NCBI GenBank assembly: GCA_900317155.1 | Contig: ONFO01000001.1 | Location: forward strand, 218,928-282,927 | Length of the DNA stretch: 64,000 bases | Source of the DNA: an uncultured Bacteroidales bacterium | Lineage (GTDB): Bacteria > Bacteroidota > Bacteroidia > Bacteroidales > F082 | Direction of reading: 5' to 3' | Part shown: piece after piece, positions 63,894 through 64,000 of the stretch | Position numbering within the stretch: position 1 is the stretch's first letter | How the letters are laid out: every line of letters begins with the position of its first letter | Made by a program: the position numbers and the translations under genes | Notes under the pieces: model-generated | Told to the model about the DNA's origin: nothing | What the model saw: only the letters and a program-made list of their open reading frames with translations | Databases searched by the model: none

Positions 63894-64000
63894 ATGAAAA
63901 GGAAAGTATTTTCTTTGATGATGACGCTTTTGCTCGCCTTTATGGGCGTGGCGAAGGCGGATGTAGTTACCATTGGTGATGGAACGAGCACGACATACGT
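63894..64000 (+). CDS. Exported protein of unknown function, 5' end only
   Basis: The reading frame begins MKRKVFSLMMTLLLAFMG, a clear signal peptide. The likely cleavage site is after VAKA, and the mature part starts DVVTIGDGTSTTY. It runs off the window. The N-terminus resembles large secreted surface proteins of Bacteroidales, but the domain content is outside the window. The upstream 222-bp gap holds a terminator and the direct repeats described separately. Confidence 0.7.
   Translation, partial: MKRKVFSLMMTLLLAFMGVAKADVVTIGDGTSTTY

Noticed and set aside
1-64000. Insertion sequences, prophage genes, tRNA or rRNA genes
   Set aside because: No transposase, integrase, phage structural motif or cloverleaf/rRNA sequence was recognised on either strand.

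Overview
The window looks like a Bacteroidales (phylum Bacteroidota) chromosome. Several start regions carry the phylum's -7 promoter element TAnnTTTG. Shine-Dalgarno sequences are weak. Surface-protein families typical of the phylum are present: a Wza-type lipoprotein, a fused Wzz/BY-kinase, a membrane-tethered TPR regulator and an Omp85-patatin protein. No genus can be named from the sequence alone.

Region 1 (1-46427) is one large surface-polysaccharide locus of 47 genes, all on the + strand. Many genes overlap by the four bases ATGA. The locus is open at the left edge, so its first promoter, initiating sugar-phosphate transferase and any flippase or ABC permease are not visible. It has four intermixed themes. 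(a) An acyl-building cassette (1819-10145) holds two acyl carrier proteins, three ketoacyl synthase III-like enzymes, three short-chain reductases and one AMP-forming ligase. (b) A phosphodiester/aminopolyol theme holds two LicD-type transferases, two cytidylyltransferases (one fused to a Gfo/Idh/MocA-like domain), a HisC-like aminotransferase, an SDR and an aldo/keto reductase. (c) Five ATP-grasp proteins and one FemAB-like protein could attach amino acids or peptides. (d) About nine glycosyltransferases, two pyruvyl transferases (one coupled to an FrhB-like iron-sulfur protein), two hexapeptide and three integral-membrane acyltransferases, and two deacetylase-like proteins build and decorate the chain. 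Export and control genes close the locus: Wzt (23484), Wza (42312), a tyrosine-autokinase co-polymerase with an extreme Tyr/His tail (43154) and its PHP-type phosphatase (45699). The product is probably a heavily acylated, phospho-modified and amino-acid-modified capsule or O-antigen; its chemistry is inference.

Region 2 (46496-50956) is a minus-strand pair, an M3 peptidase lipoprotein followed by a patatin/Omp85 protein. It converges on the capsule locus at a strong bidirectional hairpin (46447-46483).

Region 3 (51081-59815) is a four-gene alpha-glucan operon: debranching enzyme, GT4 glucan synthase-like protein, GH57 glucanase, and a 1408-residue GT3 glycogen synthase/GT35 phosphorylase fusion. 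It reads from a promoter divergent to region 2 and ends at a hairpin terminator. Its base composition is visibly more GC-rich than region 1.

Region 4 (59908-64000) holds an NfeD/SPFH membrane-microdomain pair, a membrane-anchored TPR/DNA-binding regulator, a small XRE-like regulator with a near-consensus promoter, and the beginning of an exported protein. No tRNA, rRNA, CRISPR array, insertion sequence or prophage gene was seen, and no gene-free stretch exceeds 300 bases.
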